DNA of 64,000 nt from JAYPHU01 sp038127535 (GTDB taxonomy: Bacteria > Pseudomonadota > Alphaproteobacteria > Rhodospirillales > UBA2165), in assembly GCA_038127535.1 (NCBI GenBank), contig JAYPHU010000013.1:1-64000 (forward strand), read 5' to 3'. This document shows positions 52,356-62,293 of the stretch, piece after piece. Below the pieces are notes generated by a model. The model was not told the DNA's origin, made no database searches, and saw only the letters and a program-made list of their open reading frames with translations. The position numbers and the translations under genes are program-made. Every line of letters starts with the position of its first letter. Positions within the stretch are counted from its first letter, which is position 1.

Positions 52356-53183
52356 ATGACCACCCCTTTAATCTTGTTCATGCACATACCCAAGGCCGCT
52401 GGCACGACATTGCGCAGTATCCTGGATCTGCAGTATGGCCGAACTAACGTCATCACTTATTATAATCAGCCCAATGCGCAACTTCTTGAGAATCTAGACT
52501 ACATGCTGACGGCCGCCCGGCATGACTACAAAGCGCTGATCGGACATTTTGGTTTCGGTGTGCACGAAAAGCTCTCGCGGCCAAGCAGGTACATAACTTT
52601 TGTTCGTGAGCCGATTTCCCGGGCAGTCTCTAGTTACTACGAGAACGTGAAGCGAGGAACCTCGACATTCTTCGATGGTGACGGCAACGCGTATTCTCTA
52701 GCGGAATGTATAGAGAAGGAGGAACAATCGTTTGCAAACGGGCAAATAAAAATGATCACCGGCAAAGAAAATTCGGCCCATGTTGATGAGACAGACCTCA
52801 GTCAGGCTTTTACAAATCTGGAATTGCATTTCGATTTTGTGGGCCTCACAGAACTATTTAATCCATCGCTTTTGCTACTCTCAAAAAAATTAGCGTGGAA
52901 ACCTTGTGCCTTTGGGCACTTAAACACCCGCCAGGCTCCTCCCAAGATCGGGCCGAAGACAATGAAGCGCTTGGCCGAACTCAATTCTCTGGAAACCAAG
53001 TTCTATGACCAAATCAAACTCAAGGTAGAAAAGCTGATTGGTGAACAAACAGAGCGGTTTCACAACGCGCTATCAGCGCTGGAGCATTTGACTGCTGACA
53101 TCGCTAAAAACGGCAGGCACCCGCAGGACGCCCACGTACCGGCGGACACACCCCTGCCCCTGCGCCGACACCTAAACTGTTAG
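52356..53183 (+). CDS. Sulfotransferase-family protein
   Basis: 275 aa. The 5' phosphosulfate-binding loop HIPKAAGTTLRSIL is at residues 10-23 and the 3' phosphate motif FVREPISRAVSSYYE near 83-97, both as in PAPS-dependent sulfotransferases of the Sulfotransfer_2 type. It would transfer sulfate from PAPS to a hydroxyl of a sugar or similar acceptor. No signal peptide, so cytoplasmic. First gene of the AT-richer island and convergent with the GT2 gene. Confidence 0.82.
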   Translation: MTTPLILFMHIPKAAGTTLRSILDLQYGRTNVITYYNQPNAQLLENLDYMLTAARHDYKALIGHFGFGVHEKLSRPSRYITFVREPISRAVSSYYENVKRGTSTFFDGDGNAYSLAECIEKEEQSFANGQIKMITGKENSAHVDETDLSQAFTNLELHFDFVGLTELFNPSLLLLSKKLAWKPCAFGHLNTRQAPPKIGPKTMKRLAELNSLETKFYDQIKLKVEKLIGEQTERFHNALSALEHLTADIAKNGRHPQDAHVPADTPLPLRRHLNC

Positions 53184-53215
53184 CACCTGCTCACCAAATT
53201 TTAACAAATTATTTA

Positions 53216-54511
53216 CTAAAAGAAATTGTGTACGATTTGCAATGAATTGCCATAACGTTTTTTCAAATTTTTGCGTATTCTCTCGAATAACATCACTTTT
53301 TGATTGCAGACAATTATCAAGGTTTTTTCGAGTTCTTCGGTAGATTTCCTGTCTAGAATATCCGACGCACTGATATCAATATCGCCCATCGACTGACCGG
53401 CCAAAGTCTGATTGTCGTCCAAAACGCCAGTGATGGGTATGCCATTGCTGGTCAATATTCGCGCGGTTGCCTTGCCAATCAGGCCGGTACAATAAAGATA
53501 AAGGTCCTCAAATTTGTACTGACCTATTTTATCGAGTAGGTCACCAGCAAGTATTTCCCGATAACCGTTTAGGCTGCTTTCAAATCCATCACTCCCCACG
53601 CTGAAATTTATGTGTTCCCGATCAAAACCCTCGACAAGTGTGTCGCTATTACGTTCAAATTTGCCAACTAGTTTTGACAGTAGAGGCACCTCATCCGGCT
53701 CATGCATAATTAGCCGAGCCGAGAAAAGACTCAACGCATGTTGAATTCTTAACCGCAGAAATTCCTGCCTCGTTTGAGAAAATTGGCGCGATTTGGAGAA
53801 CTCGCATAGGCTGTCAGCAACCTGTATCAGAGATAAACTGGCCTCAATATCCATCGATTTCTTGAGGCTGTGGTCGCGCTCTCTGTACCAATAGAATTCC
53901 CCGGGGCACAGCGCGAAACTCTGCATTTCGCATAGCAACCGGGCAACAAACTCCTGATCTTCCGCAATCTTAACATCAAGAAAGAATAGTCCGTTCTCCA
54001 CAAGAAATGATCGCCGGATGGCATAGTGCCAGCAGCACTCAGGGTGAAAATTATCTCGATTCAGATGTAAAAGATATGCATCGGGATCTTTGATTGTGGT
54101 GGCTGCGCCATCGAACATATACGCATTGGAGTACTCTCCGTGCTGAGAAATTACCCTGCAGACAACGACGTCCGTATTAGGCTCATTTTCTAACGTGCCC
54201 CTAAGCGCATCGAAAGCGCCTTCAAACAAACGGTCATCGCTGTCAAGAAATAGGACGAAATCGCCCTGGGCTTCCCGGATCCCGTCATTTCGACTGACTG
54301 AAACCCCAAGGTTTGTTCCATGATGAAGCACCTGAACATGTTCGTATTTGGCGGCATACTCGTCTGCAAGAACGCCACTATTATCTGTCGAACAGTCATC
54401 GACAATTACGATTTCAAAATTGTCGCCCCCTTGGTCAATTACGCTGTCCAGGCATTCCGCAAGATAGGGTTCTGTATTGTAGGCGGGAATGACTATGCTC
54501 AGAAGCGGCAT
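53216..54511 (-). CDS. GT2 glycosyltransferase with a C-terminal Rossmann-like domain
   Basis: 431 aa. N-terminal GT-A domain: LSIVIPAYNTEPYLAECLDS, VIVDDCSTDNSG and the LFLDSDDRLF metal motif near residue 90. After a helical middle, the last 110 residues (YKFEDLYLYCTGLIGKATAR onward, with ITGVLDDNQTLAGQ) look like the small Rossmann domain common in surface-sugar proteins; a related domain opens the next radical SAM protein. Probable transfer of a sugar in a surface glycan. ATG at 54511. Confidence 0.85.
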   Translation of the reverse strand: MPLLSIVIPAYNTEPYLAECLDSVIDQGGDNFEIVIVDDCSTDNSGVLADEYAAKYEHVQVLHHGTNLGVSVSRNDGIREAQGDFVLFLDSDDRLFEGAFDALRGTLENEPNTDVVVCRVISQHGEYSNAYMFDGAATTIKDPDAYLLHLNRDNFHPECCWHYAIRRSFLVENGLFFLDVKIAEDQEFVARLLCEMQSFALCPGEFYWYRERDHSLKKSMDIEASLSLIQVADSLCEFSKSRQFSQTRQEFLRLRIQHALSLFSARLIMHEPDEVPLLSKLVGKFERNSDTLVEGFDREHINFSVGSDGFESSLNGYREILAGDLLDKIGQYKFEDLYLYCTGLIGKATARILTSNGIPITGVLDDNQTLAGQSMGDIDISASDILDRKSTEELEKTLIIVCNQKVMLFERIRKNLKKRYGNSLQIVHNFF

Positions 54512-54541
54512 TGAACACCTTACCGATGGCTTGGGAAGGAT

Positions 54542-55768
54542 TTAAGAAAAAATCTTTTCTAACGGTAGGGGCATCTTGGTCTGCACGCCTGGAGTAACTG
54601 CTGGCGTGCGGAAGTCCCGGCCATTGCAATAGGTGCAAGCCGTCAAAAACTTCTTACCGTGGAACAGTTCAACCACCTCCTGCCGAAGTGAGCTGGTGTC
54701 ACCCTGTTCTGCAATCAAATTGATCTCATCCGTCGGATCGAATGGGATCGCCCCAAGGTTCGTACCGTTTGCCGAGAAGGGACAACGGTAAAGCTTGCCA
54801 TTGAGAACCGTCATGACGTCACGCACACAACATTTTGAGAACATATCAGCAAGGTCTTCGGGTGAACGTTCGCGATATTTGATCCGCCCCGAATCCGTCC
54901 ACCCTTCGGGCGGCTCGGTCTTGAAGGCGATACCTTCGCTCTCCAGCAATTCAACCAGGTGGTCGTGGTTACGGGACAACGCCCCGTAATTAGTAATGCT
55001 CAAAAGCACCCTGTCATTTCTCAGACATTCCAGGTTTTCGTCTTTGGGAACGATGGTGCCATTGGTGTAGACAACAATACTGTCTATCTGGTCGAAGCTC
55101 GCCAGCTTGTTGATAGCGACGTGCACCTTCTTGTTCATGAAAGGCTCACCACCAAGGACCCGCACCTCGCCCACCCGGTCGACAACTGCCATCAGCTGGT
55201 CAAGCGCCGTCGAAAGCTCATCCATGTCGCTGTTTTTAGGCTTCAGGTAGTACTGCATCAGGTTTGAGCAATCGATACATTTCAGCGAACAGGCTTCCGT
55301 AACAACAACGTCCATCGCTGCCAGATTCAAGTGGTCACCTATGATGTTGTCCTGCAGCCGAAGATAAGCGTTGGCGTGAAGTGCTATGCGCCGCTTGATC
55401 TGGGGCAACTGGATACTGTGATTTTCCAGGGAAAAATCGGTCTCGTTAAAGAGAGGCAGGCAGTTGTAGTAATTAGAGACTCCAATGCCGTCGAGTTGCG
55501 GCATGATCGAGGTAAAGCTATTGCTCGATATGAAGACGTGAACGTTGGCAGGACACTCTTTTAGTTTTTGCGGCGGAATGACCGGCACGCCGAAGTAACG
55601 GGTGCCTTGCTTTTGCTTATTGCTGTCACAGAAATATTGGACATCGACGCCACGCTTCCTCAGGGCATAGAGCGCGAGTTCTCCATAGTCGCTGGCGCCA
55701 AATAAAACGACGGGCGCGGATGATGCCTGAATGGAGGCCACCAATTCATTGACGTTGTAATTTTGCAT
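54542..55768 (-). CDS. Radical SAM enzyme with N-terminal Rossmann-like domain
   Basis: 408 aa. Residues about 15-115 form a Rossmann-like unit (PVVLFGASDYGELALYALRK, YFGVPVIPPQKLKEC). The radical SAM core follows with CxxxCxxC in VTEACSLKCIDCSNLMQYY near residue 155-165 and a GGEPFMNKKVH motif. A C-terminal cysteine group (CCVRDVM, YRCPFSAN, CTYCNGRDF) suggests extra iron-sulfur clusters. It precedes the GT2 gene by 30 bases on the same strand. Substrate unknown; sugar or aminosugar modification is plausible. Confidence 0.8.
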   Translation of the reverse strand: MQNYNVNELVASIQASSAPVVLFGASDYGELALYALRKRGVDVQYFCDSNKQKQGTRYFGVPVIPPQKLKECPANVHVFISSNSFTSIMPQLDGIGVSNYYNCLPLFNETDFSLENHSIQLPQIKRRIALHANAYLRLQDNIIGDHLNLAAMDVVVTEACSLKCIDCSNLMQYYLKPKNSDMDELSTALDQLMAVVDRVGEVRVLGGEPFMNKKVHVAINKLASFDQIDSIVVYTNGTIVPKDENLECLRNDRVLLSITNYGALSRNHDHLVELLESEGIAFKTEPPEGWTDSGRIKYRERSPEDLADMFSKCCVRDVMTVLNGKLYRCPFSANGTNLGAIPFDPTDEINLIAEQGDTSSLRQEVVELFHGKKFLTACTYCNGRDFRTPAVTPGVQTKMPLPLEKIFS

Positions 55769-56082
55769 CGGAATTTTGTCCGTTCTTTTCTTAAATCACA
55801 GCTTACCACAATTATCTACTGCCATCGAAACTTCATACTGTTTTCAGGCTTGGAAAGACTGCCCAGCAGGCAGATTTTTTCCGATGATTGAACGATAGTC
55901 ATACCACTCTCTAGTGAATAATCTGTAAAAACCGGGAATTTGAATTAGCGGGTCCAGCGCAGGATCAACAATATGCTAACCTTTTGATATTAAGTTGGTG
56001 CCTCTTTTATGGAGTCTTCGTTCCTCAAAAATAGGCGGGCATCTCCTTGCTTGACGTCGAACAATATGACCTGGCGGAAAAA
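55769..56082. other. Intergenic region with an isolated terminator-like hairpin
   Basis: No gene supported. CTGCC (55859-55863) and GGCAG (55869-55873) around CAGCA are followed by ATTTTTT (55874-55880), the form of a Rho-independent terminator on the plus strand, yet no plus-strand gene precedes it. It could end a leader or small RNA, or be chance. Confidence 0.4.
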
Positions 56083-57198
56083 ATGGCTCGCCTCGCCGAG
56101 CCGCATTATTGGTACGCCGCCCCTCATGGTCTAGATACGTTCCAATACTATGGCTTTCCAACGCGCGCGAATAATGTCGGCGAGTTGCGGGCGCTTGTAG
56201 ATGCTTTCCATGAAAGCCGTTTTGACAGTTTCATGGCGGAACTTGGTGGCATTGATCCACAGGAGACCGATCACCTTATCAAATCTTTAGTCTCGGCAGT
56301 GGAGCTTCAACTCCGGCTTTTTCCCAATCGCCGGCCGGTCATCCCGGTTTCGGCAATGCTGGCGATGCTTTGTCTTCACAGGAAGATGATTGCAATTCGT
56401 GGAGATTTTAAAACCGTTTTAGATATCGGACCGGGGTGTGGATATACGAGCTTCTTTCTCGGTCGTCACACCCCCCTTCAATCCTATGTGCAAGTCGAGG
56501 TATGCCAGTCACTTTACCTATTGCAGTCGGCGGTCAATGGCCACATCTTTGGCCCCAGCGCTAAGGAAAACGCCTTTCCAGATTTAACGGGCGCAGGTAA
56601 CTTTTTTGGCGTTACCGTTGCTGGCGACTGGGAGCATATAGACAGTCCTCCGTTGGCCGGGATGCCTGCCATTTTGCCCAAATGCGAACATATTCCGTGG
56701 TGGCGGCTCGGTGAGATCGCTGCGCGGAAAGGTTCATTTGATATCGTGACGTCAAACGCCAATCTAAACGAATTTAGCGAGACGGCGTTTAACCTGTATC
56801 TAAACTTGATCTCGACCACGCTGAATGACGCGGGACTATTTTTGATTCAATGCTCGGGAGCTGACCGGTACGGTCGTCGCGCTACTTTACCGACTCGGTT
56901 GATGGAACATGGGTTGGCCGTCATCCATTTCTGCTCTGCAGGCGAATCGATCCCTCAATCTGAGGCTGGCGTTCTGGGCCGTGAATTTGCCAAGGACAGC
57001 ATTTTGGCCGTGAAACGCGGACACCAAGCGTTCGATGCACACTTCGGCAAGCATATGGATAACTTCAACTTTTTTGGAGACGAAAAGCTAATATCTCGAA
57101 TGTTTATTTCCGATCCGGGCAATCGCAAAGTGCTCACAATTGCTGAGATCATTGAGCTGGTGGATCATGAGATAGCCAAGTCGGGTGTTGGCCTGTGA
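56083..57198 (+). CDS. Putative class I SAM-dependent methyltransferase
   Basis: 371 aa from the ATG at 56083 with GGCGGA upstream; a TTG at 56047 in the same frame is an alternative start. KTVLDIGPGCGYTSFFLGRH near residue 125 is the motif I of a class I methyltransferase. Conserved AARKGSFDIVTSNANLNEFS later fits motif IV/V. The N- and C-terminal parts have no motif I recognise. It is in the glycan island between the two radical SAM regions, suggesting methylation of a sugar or side group. Confidence 0.7.
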   Translation: MARLAEPHYWYAAPHGLDTFQYYGFPTRANNVGELRALVDAFHESRFDSFMAELGGIDPQETDHLIKSLVSAVELQLRLFPNRRPVIPVSAMLAMLCLHRKMIAIRGDFKTVLDIGPGCGYTSFFLGRHTPLQSYVQVEVCQSLYLLQSAVNGHIFGPSAKENAFPDLTGAGNFFGVTVAGDWEHIDSPPLAGMPAILPKCEHIPWWRLGEIAARKGSFDIVTSNANLNEFSETAFNLYLNLISTTLNDAGLFLIQCSGADRYGRRATLPTRLMEHGLAVIHFCSAGESIPQSEAGVLGREFAKDSILAVKRGHQAFDAHFGKHMDNFNFFGDEKLISRMFISDPGNRKVLTIAEIIELVDHEIAKSGVGL

Positions 57199-57372
57199 GC
57201 AATTTATGTGGCTGCAAGATTCTTGAGCACGAGGTAACGCCAAAGAAAAGCGAAATGTTTTCGTCGAAAGAACATGCCTATTTGGACACGACTAACCACT
57301 GAATTTATACGAAATTACTGTTTCCGGAAATTGAACACACCTTAAATCGCCGCCAATTGCGCAGGTAGTGAC

Positions 57373-58650
57373 ATGAAGATTGACGATCAACAAATTGTAG
57401 AGCGTGCAAGGAAACTCATTGATTCGGCAAAGTTCGAGGCTGCCGAAGAATTTCTTTATTTCGCGCTTGAAAACAATAAACTGCTTCACGATGCCTACTA
57501 TCTGCAAAGCCAATGTTTGGCAAACAAGAGGGCTCTGCCACCGGCAATTCGATGCATAAACTCCGGCATCACGATTGCCCAGACGCTGAAAGTGGATAAC
57601 GACGTTCTGCGCACCTACTACGAGCACCTAAGGGCCTTGGAAGCTGCGAAGGCCGCCCAGCAGTCCGCCGCTGCTGCGGCCGAACTGGCTGCGGCTAGCC
57701 AAACCCGAGACGCAATCTCCGGCAGAGCGTACTCGCAGATGACAACCGGCGCACCTGCAGAGAGATTTATCGCGTGGATGAACGCCCCGGAAAATCAGGC
57801 TACCTTGCCGCTCATTGATGGAACTGATCGATACGCCCTGTTCTTCAATCCAAAATGCGGAAGCGGCTCACTGCACACAATTTTCGCTCACCGTACCGGC
57901 TTCATCGACGGCATCTTGCAGCTTTTCGGTAGTGATCAATACTTGCCCGGCTCGGACCCCTATCAACCTCTGTCCGAATATATGCATGAATTCCGCACTA
58001 AGTCCTACTACCTATCGCCGTATTTCGAAAAGCATCGTAACGCCATGGTCTCCTATATTGAGAACGGCGGCGGAAAATCATGGAAGACGTTCAAGTTTGT
58101 TAGAAACCCCTACACTCGAATTTTTAGCGGATTTCTAACGTTGATGCGGGGTCCGCAAAAGCCAGCCTTCATGGTCAAGGAATATGCCGAGGGTCGGTGC
58201 AGTTTCCGCTCCTTTGTCGGCGCCCTGGCGCGTGAAAAAGAAACCGACGAATGGCGTTTCAATTATGAGGTCGACCATCACGTTAGGCGGCAAGTTTTCG
58301 GTTTTGAGCTGAACGATGGATTCGAGTTCGATGCCGTATTCAAGATCGAAGACGGGTTCGATAAGGCGTTTTCGAAAATCGATGACATGCTTGGCATTTC
58401 TGGAAAACATGCGCTCCCGTCGGCAGATCACGATCGCAATCGAACGATATACAATAACGAACATCATCCTGCCGCGGATATAGGCATTTCAAGATCCTGG
58501 GCCGATGTCGAATTCACGATAATTGACGCGGATACAATAATTCCCAACTATCAGCATTTCTACGATGGAACACTTCAGGAAATCGTCTACAAACTCTATG
58601 AAGACGACTTCCAGCTATATGGCTATAAAAAAGAGATCGAAAGGGGCTGA
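57373..58650 (+). CDS. Carbohydrate-type sulfotransferase with N-terminal helical repeat region
   Basis: 425 aa. Residues 1-95 are TPR-like helices, followed by an alanine-rich linker. The catalytic half starts with FFNPKCGSGSLHTIFAH (5' phosphosulfate loop, residues 158-174) and has FKFVRNPYTRIFSGFLTLM (3' phosphate motif, about 240). The end VYKLYEDDFQLYGYKKE is typical of Sulfotransfer_2 carbohydrate sulfotransferases. Cytoplasmic PAPS-dependent enzyme. It precedes the large unknown gene by 10 bases, so both are probably cotranscribed. Confidence 0.82.
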   Translation: MKIDDQQIVERARKLIDSAKFEAAEEFLYFALENNKLLHDAYYLQSQCLANKRALPPAIRCINSGITIAQTLKVDNDVLRTYYEHLRALEAAKAAQQSAAAAAELAAASQTRDAISGRAYSQMTTGAPAERFIAWMNAPENQATLPLIDGTDRYALFFNPKCGSGSLHTIFAHRTGFIDGILQLFGSDQYLPGSDPYQPLSEYMHEFRTKSYYLSPYFEKHRNAMVSYIENGGGKSWKTFKFVRNPYTRIFSGFLTLMRGPQKPAFMVKEYAEGRCSFRSFVGALAREKETDEWRFNYEVDHHVRRQVFGFELNDGFEFDAVFKIEDGFDKAFSKIDDMLGISGKHALPSADHDRNRTIYNNEHHPAADIGISRSWADVEFTIIDADTIIPNYQHFYDGTLQEIVYKLYEDDFQLYGYKKEIERG

Positions 58651-58660
58651 CGCAATTAAT

Positions 58661-60358
58661 ATGCCCGTACTAGCCCGAGAGAATACTCTAACGTCCTTCT
58701 TCGATCTCAAAATCGCGCCGCTGGGCTTCGACGTCATTACCTTTCTCATACTATCTGAAATTCATCGCAGACAGACTAAATGCGATGAAATTCATTTCGT
58801 GATCGTACCCAATGAATCGACCGGCCTAAATGTCTTCGGACACTTAAACCCGTTTGGCGATGATCAAGCGACGTGGCGCATGTTCAACCTGGCCTCCCAG
58901 GCAGCGGGGCTGATGGATACTTGCCACGGTATGACGATTTGCCCCACTCGCGAGCACGCCCGATCAGTTGTCGCCGCTTCCTCGGGGCCGACCTACCCGA
59001 AACAATACGACATAGACAACCCAGCGCCGGATTCCTGGATATTTCCGTTAACATTGATGTATGGAAACATGGGCGTAGAAATCCCGTCCCTTACCCCGCC
59101 GGCCCAAGCGCTAGAATACGCAGATACCTGGATAGCGGAGAATGCCGGCGGGCGAAAAGTCATTTCCATCACACTACGCGAGGGCAGCTTCAACGAAGCG
59201 AGGAACAGCAACGTCGCCGACTGGGCGAAATTTACGGCATGGATCGACAAGGAAACATACTTTCCCGTCGTCCTGCCGGATATCGAAACAGTCACTGAAT
59301 GGCCGCGGCCGGAATTCGGCGATACCGCTTTCTTCTGCGAGGCGGTACTGAATTTGCAATTGCGCGCGGCTTTTTACCGGCGGTGCTATCTGAACCTGAT
59401 CGTCGGTGCTGGTCCCGAGGAATTGCAGCGCTACGACGGTGGCGCCCGATATATCAAGTTTCGTTCAATCGCTCCCCACGAACTTGAATGGGAGCCATCG
59501 CACGCTTTGCGTCATGGCCTTCCGCCGGACGGCAGATATCCCTTTTTGACCCCTTATCAGAAAATCGTCCTAGAGCCGGATACATTTACTTTAATCCAGT
59601 CTGAGTTTCTAAAGATGGCCGAAAAGATTGAGGCCAGACCCGAGGATGCATTTGCAGTGCATCCACTCCGGTTCCCCAAGCCGATTGGCTCGGACCACAT
59701 CATCGACGTGTTCAACCGCTTTGTGGACGGCGTTCAATACGATCACGCCTTCAAATACATCATAATGTATTTGGGCCTACACCCGGAAGATGATGCGACA
59801 AAAACCTTCCTGCGCAAATTCGTTGTCAGAAACGGAATTGAAGGGGCATTAAAGACGATCGGATCCGTAATCGTCGCCGAATGGCCGGTTGAGCCAATAC
59901 GGAAACTTTTCGTCGACGCTTACAATGAAGCCTCCGACGAGTTTGCGTGGGCCGTGTGTATCGCGATGATTGACGTCGGTGTCGGACAAACGGAAACAGC
60001 CGAAGAATGGCTCTCCAAGGCCGAACAACTGGCTTCCGGAGACCCGAGCCGCCAAGCGCAGGTCTCATCTTGTCGCGGTTGGCTAGAACTAGCCGGCGGA
60101 ATTGCGGTCCGGTCGATAGAACATATCGAAACCGCCAATGAGCTCGATCCCTCTCCCGACTTCGGAGCTCAACTCGTCCTCGTTTGGGCGCGCGTCGGAA
60201 ACATCAAAAAAGCCGGAGAAGCGCTTAACAACATCATGGAGACGACAGACGCGGATACACGCGACGAAGTTGCTATTTGGCTTCGTACTGTTACTGCAAA
60301 CACCGGGCCGCTCGAACAAGTCGTCAAAGTACTGCTATCCCATACGGAGACGGGCTAA
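58661..60358 (+). CDS. Uncharacterised GT-B-like protein with TPR tail (paralog A)
   Basis: 565 aa from the ATG at 58661; this start aligns with that of the paralog at 62294. The N-terminal ~400 residues share long conserved blocks with the paralog: NPFGDDQATWRMFN, ALEYADTWIAENAGG, SITLREGSFNEARNSN, the LPDIE motif, NLQLRAAFYRRCYLNLIVGAG, RYPFLTPYQKIVLE. This resembles hypothetical proteins of alphaproteobacterial glycan loci; a GT-B-like fold is suspected, not shown. Residues about 400-565 carry TPR-like helices. Ends 4 bases into the convergent B12-radical SAM gene. Confidence 0.72.
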   Translation: MPVLARENTLTSFFDLKIAPLGFDVITFLILSEIHRRQTKCDEIHFVIVPNESTGLNVFGHLNPFGDDQATWRMFNLASQAAGLMDTCHGMTICPTREHARSVVAASSGPTYPKQYDIDNPAPDSWIFPLTLMYGNMGVEIPSLTPPAQALEYADTWIAENAGGRKVISITLREGSFNEARNSNVADWAKFTAWIDKETYFPVVLPDIETVTEWPRPEFGDTAFFCEAVLNLQLRAAFYRRCYLNLIVGAGPEELQRYDGGARYIKFRSIAPHELEWEPSHALRHGLPPDGRYPFLTPYQKIVLEPDTFTLIQSEFLKMAEKIEARPEDAFAVHPLRFPKPIGSDHIIDVFNRFVDGVQYDHAFKYIIMYLGLHPEDDATKTFLRKFVVRNGIEGALKTIGSVIVAEWPVEPIRKLFVDAYNEASDEFAWAVCIAMIDVGVGQTETAEEWLSKAEQLASGDPSRQAQVSSCRGWLELAGGIAVRSIEHIETANELDPSPDFGAQLVLVWARVGNIKKAGEALNNIMETTDADTRDEVAIWLRTVTANTGPLEQVVKVLLSHTETG

Positions 60359-61977
60359 GCGCCTTCGGTCTGCATTTGCACCTTATCCGGCTGAACAACC
60401 CGCTTCTGGTGCCTCGGCGTCGATAAACTGCCGAAATAGCCTTCGCGACCTTGTACCAAGTCCCGCACTTGGATCATCCAGTGACGAACGTAGTGTTGGA
60501 TCGCTGGGAACAAATAATGGAATTGGCTGGGGCGAGGGAAACCGGCAAGGAAGCGTGCCATGTTTAGTGTGAAATGGACGTAGCTCACCATCGCGTCTTT
60601 TGAGGTAAATTCGCTCATATTCACATCATGGGTCGCCGCCATGGCAAGGGCGATCTTGATCTTGCTACCGGCGGGGACTTCCATATTTTCTTCGCCACCC
60701 AGTGAATTGAGATAGGCCTCCTCGTTGGCGATGACACCTTCGCGCACGGCCAAATCATAGAGCTCCGACGTCGGCGAGGGCAGGAATATGGTCCAGCCGA
60801 AACCAGAAGTACCAAGCTTTCCCTTTTTTGCCAGGCGTTGCTTTTGTTTGTAAGCCCATTTGGAAATCTGAGTCATGAACTTACGTGTCTCGTCCATGGT
60901 CTTTCTGTTTTCACCGGGCGTTCCAAAGACAAAGTTTCCCCAAATTACCATGTCCGACTGCAGTGCATCGTGGATACGATCGCGGGTCTCACGCATCTTC
61001 TGCATCGGGCGCTTCATATTGACGAGCATTTTTTCACTACCGGTCTCGAAGCCGAACAGACTCACCGTGACACCATGCTCGTACAAACGCTGATACATCT
61101 CCTGGTCCCCGAAGGTCGGTCGAAGCTCTGCGCAAATCTCAAAATCGGAACCGCGCGCCTTATATGTTTCGCAGTAGGAGTCGACATCATCTGGGCGCAA
61201 AAACATATTTGTATCGAAGTTGTAGAAGCCGGGCGCTTTGTATCGATCGATCAGGTATTCGACCTCATCGAACCATCCATCCCATTCCCGGCGCAAAAAC
61301 TTCGAACCGTATAAATGCCCACAATACGTACACGCGAAGGGACACCCCCGTGAAAGCAGGAGCGGAAATCCTTTCACCGGCACATCGGTCATGGAATTCA
61401 AATAGTGGACGAGTTCATGCAACTGGTCATCGAAGAATTCAAAATCCGGTCGCTCTTGAATTTGGAACTCGGATTTTGACATTAACGATCGGTAATCGTT
61501 GCGAACGACCCGATCGCGTTTGCGATCACGGAAGGTTATGCCCTGCACCTCATGCAACGCCGTTTCGTCCTGTTCTATACAATCGAGCAACTGCGGCAGG
61601 ATATGTTCACCCTCGGCACCGGTCGCGACAATATCGACCTCCGTATTGGCCATCAAAACATCGTCGTTGCCGGCAATTACGCCGCCAACAACGATGACAG
61701 CATCCTTGCGTCGAGCGCGTATCTGCTCAGCCAGCGCTTTAATATGTGGATAGTGATGCGACCAGCCGCTGATACCGAACACTCGGCCTTCGAGGCGGTC
61801 AACTCGATCCATGATCTCATCGAAGTCGAGCTTATGCATATGCGTATCGACCAGATCAAAGGTGTGTGAGGTTTTACGCAATCCACCCATAATAACTGGG
61901 TATGCATAGGGAAACTTAGTGATGCGCCCTTCTGGGTCTTTGGGTTCGGCGATGCCGATAAGGTGTATATGAGTCAT
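60355..61977 (-). CDS. B12-binding-domain radical SAM enzyme
   Basis: 540 aa. Residues about 25-130 form a B12-binding-like Rossmann unit (FGISGWSHHYPHIKALAEQI, VGGVIAGNDDVLMAN). The radical SAM core has CxxxCxxC in SRGCPFACTYCGHLYG near residue 210. Such enzymes often do C-methylation or other radical chemistry on sugars, lipids or peptides; some members lack cobalamin. The DxHxxG motif of classical B12 domains is not obvious, so cobalamin use is uncertain. Convergent with paralog A and divergent from paralog B. Confidence 0.82.
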   Translation of the reverse strand: MTHIHLIGIAEPKDPEGRITKFPYAYPVIMGGLRKTSHTFDLVDTHMHKLDFDEIMDRVDRLEGRVFGISGWSHHYPHIKALAEQIRARRKDAVIVVGGVIAGNDDVLMANTEVDIVATGAEGEHILPQLLDCIEQDETALHEVQGITFRDRKRDRVVRNDYRSLMSKSEFQIQERPDFEFFDDQLHELVHYLNSMTDVPVKGFPLLLSRGCPFACTYCGHLYGSKFLRREWDGWFDEVEYLIDRYKAPGFYNFDTNMFLRPDDVDSYCETYKARGSDFEICAELRPTFGDQEMYQRLYEHGVTVSLFGFETGSEKMLVNMKRPMQKMRETRDRIHDALQSDMVIWGNFVFGTPGENRKTMDETRKFMTQISKWAYKQKQRLAKKGKLGTSGFGWTIFLPSPTSELYDLAVREGVIANEEAYLNSLGGEENMEVPAGSKIKIALAMAATHDVNMSEFTSKDAMVSYVHFTLNMARFLAGFPRPSQFHYLFPAIQHYVRHWMIQVRDLVQGREGYFGSLSTPRHQKRVVQPDKVQMQTEGA

Positions 61978-62293
61978 TTCTGCTGCCTAGGTTATCCATT
62001 GCAATTCTTGATTTGGAATTTTGGCATTCTACCGTACCTTGGTATCACATTGGTTAACGCCGGTAAGTTATACGAAAGCATAGCACCTGAAATTCCAAGA
62101 TGGGTGGTTAAATTATTTATTCATTTTAGTAGCTTACAGCACACATCGAAATAAATTCAAAATACTCCGTCGCCGAATCTTATCATGTGGCAAGGACGAG
62201 AGTTTCTTTTAGGCTTAACTTAACCCCAATCTAGGATATTGGCATCTTAATGCCTTGGCATTGAAACGATCAGAGATACATTTCAGCTTCCCC
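61978..62293. other. Divergent intergenic region of paralog B and the B12-radical SAM gene
   Basis: AT-rich, no gene supported. It contains TACCTTGGTA and direct-looking CTTAACTTAACC repeats that could be regulatory, but nothing decisive is visible. Both flanking promoters probably lie here. Confidence 0.4.

Noticed and set aside
61963..62154. 63-codon plus-strand open frame in the divergent region
   Set aside because: It overlaps the start of the B12-radical SAM gene and has no ribosome site or known motif.
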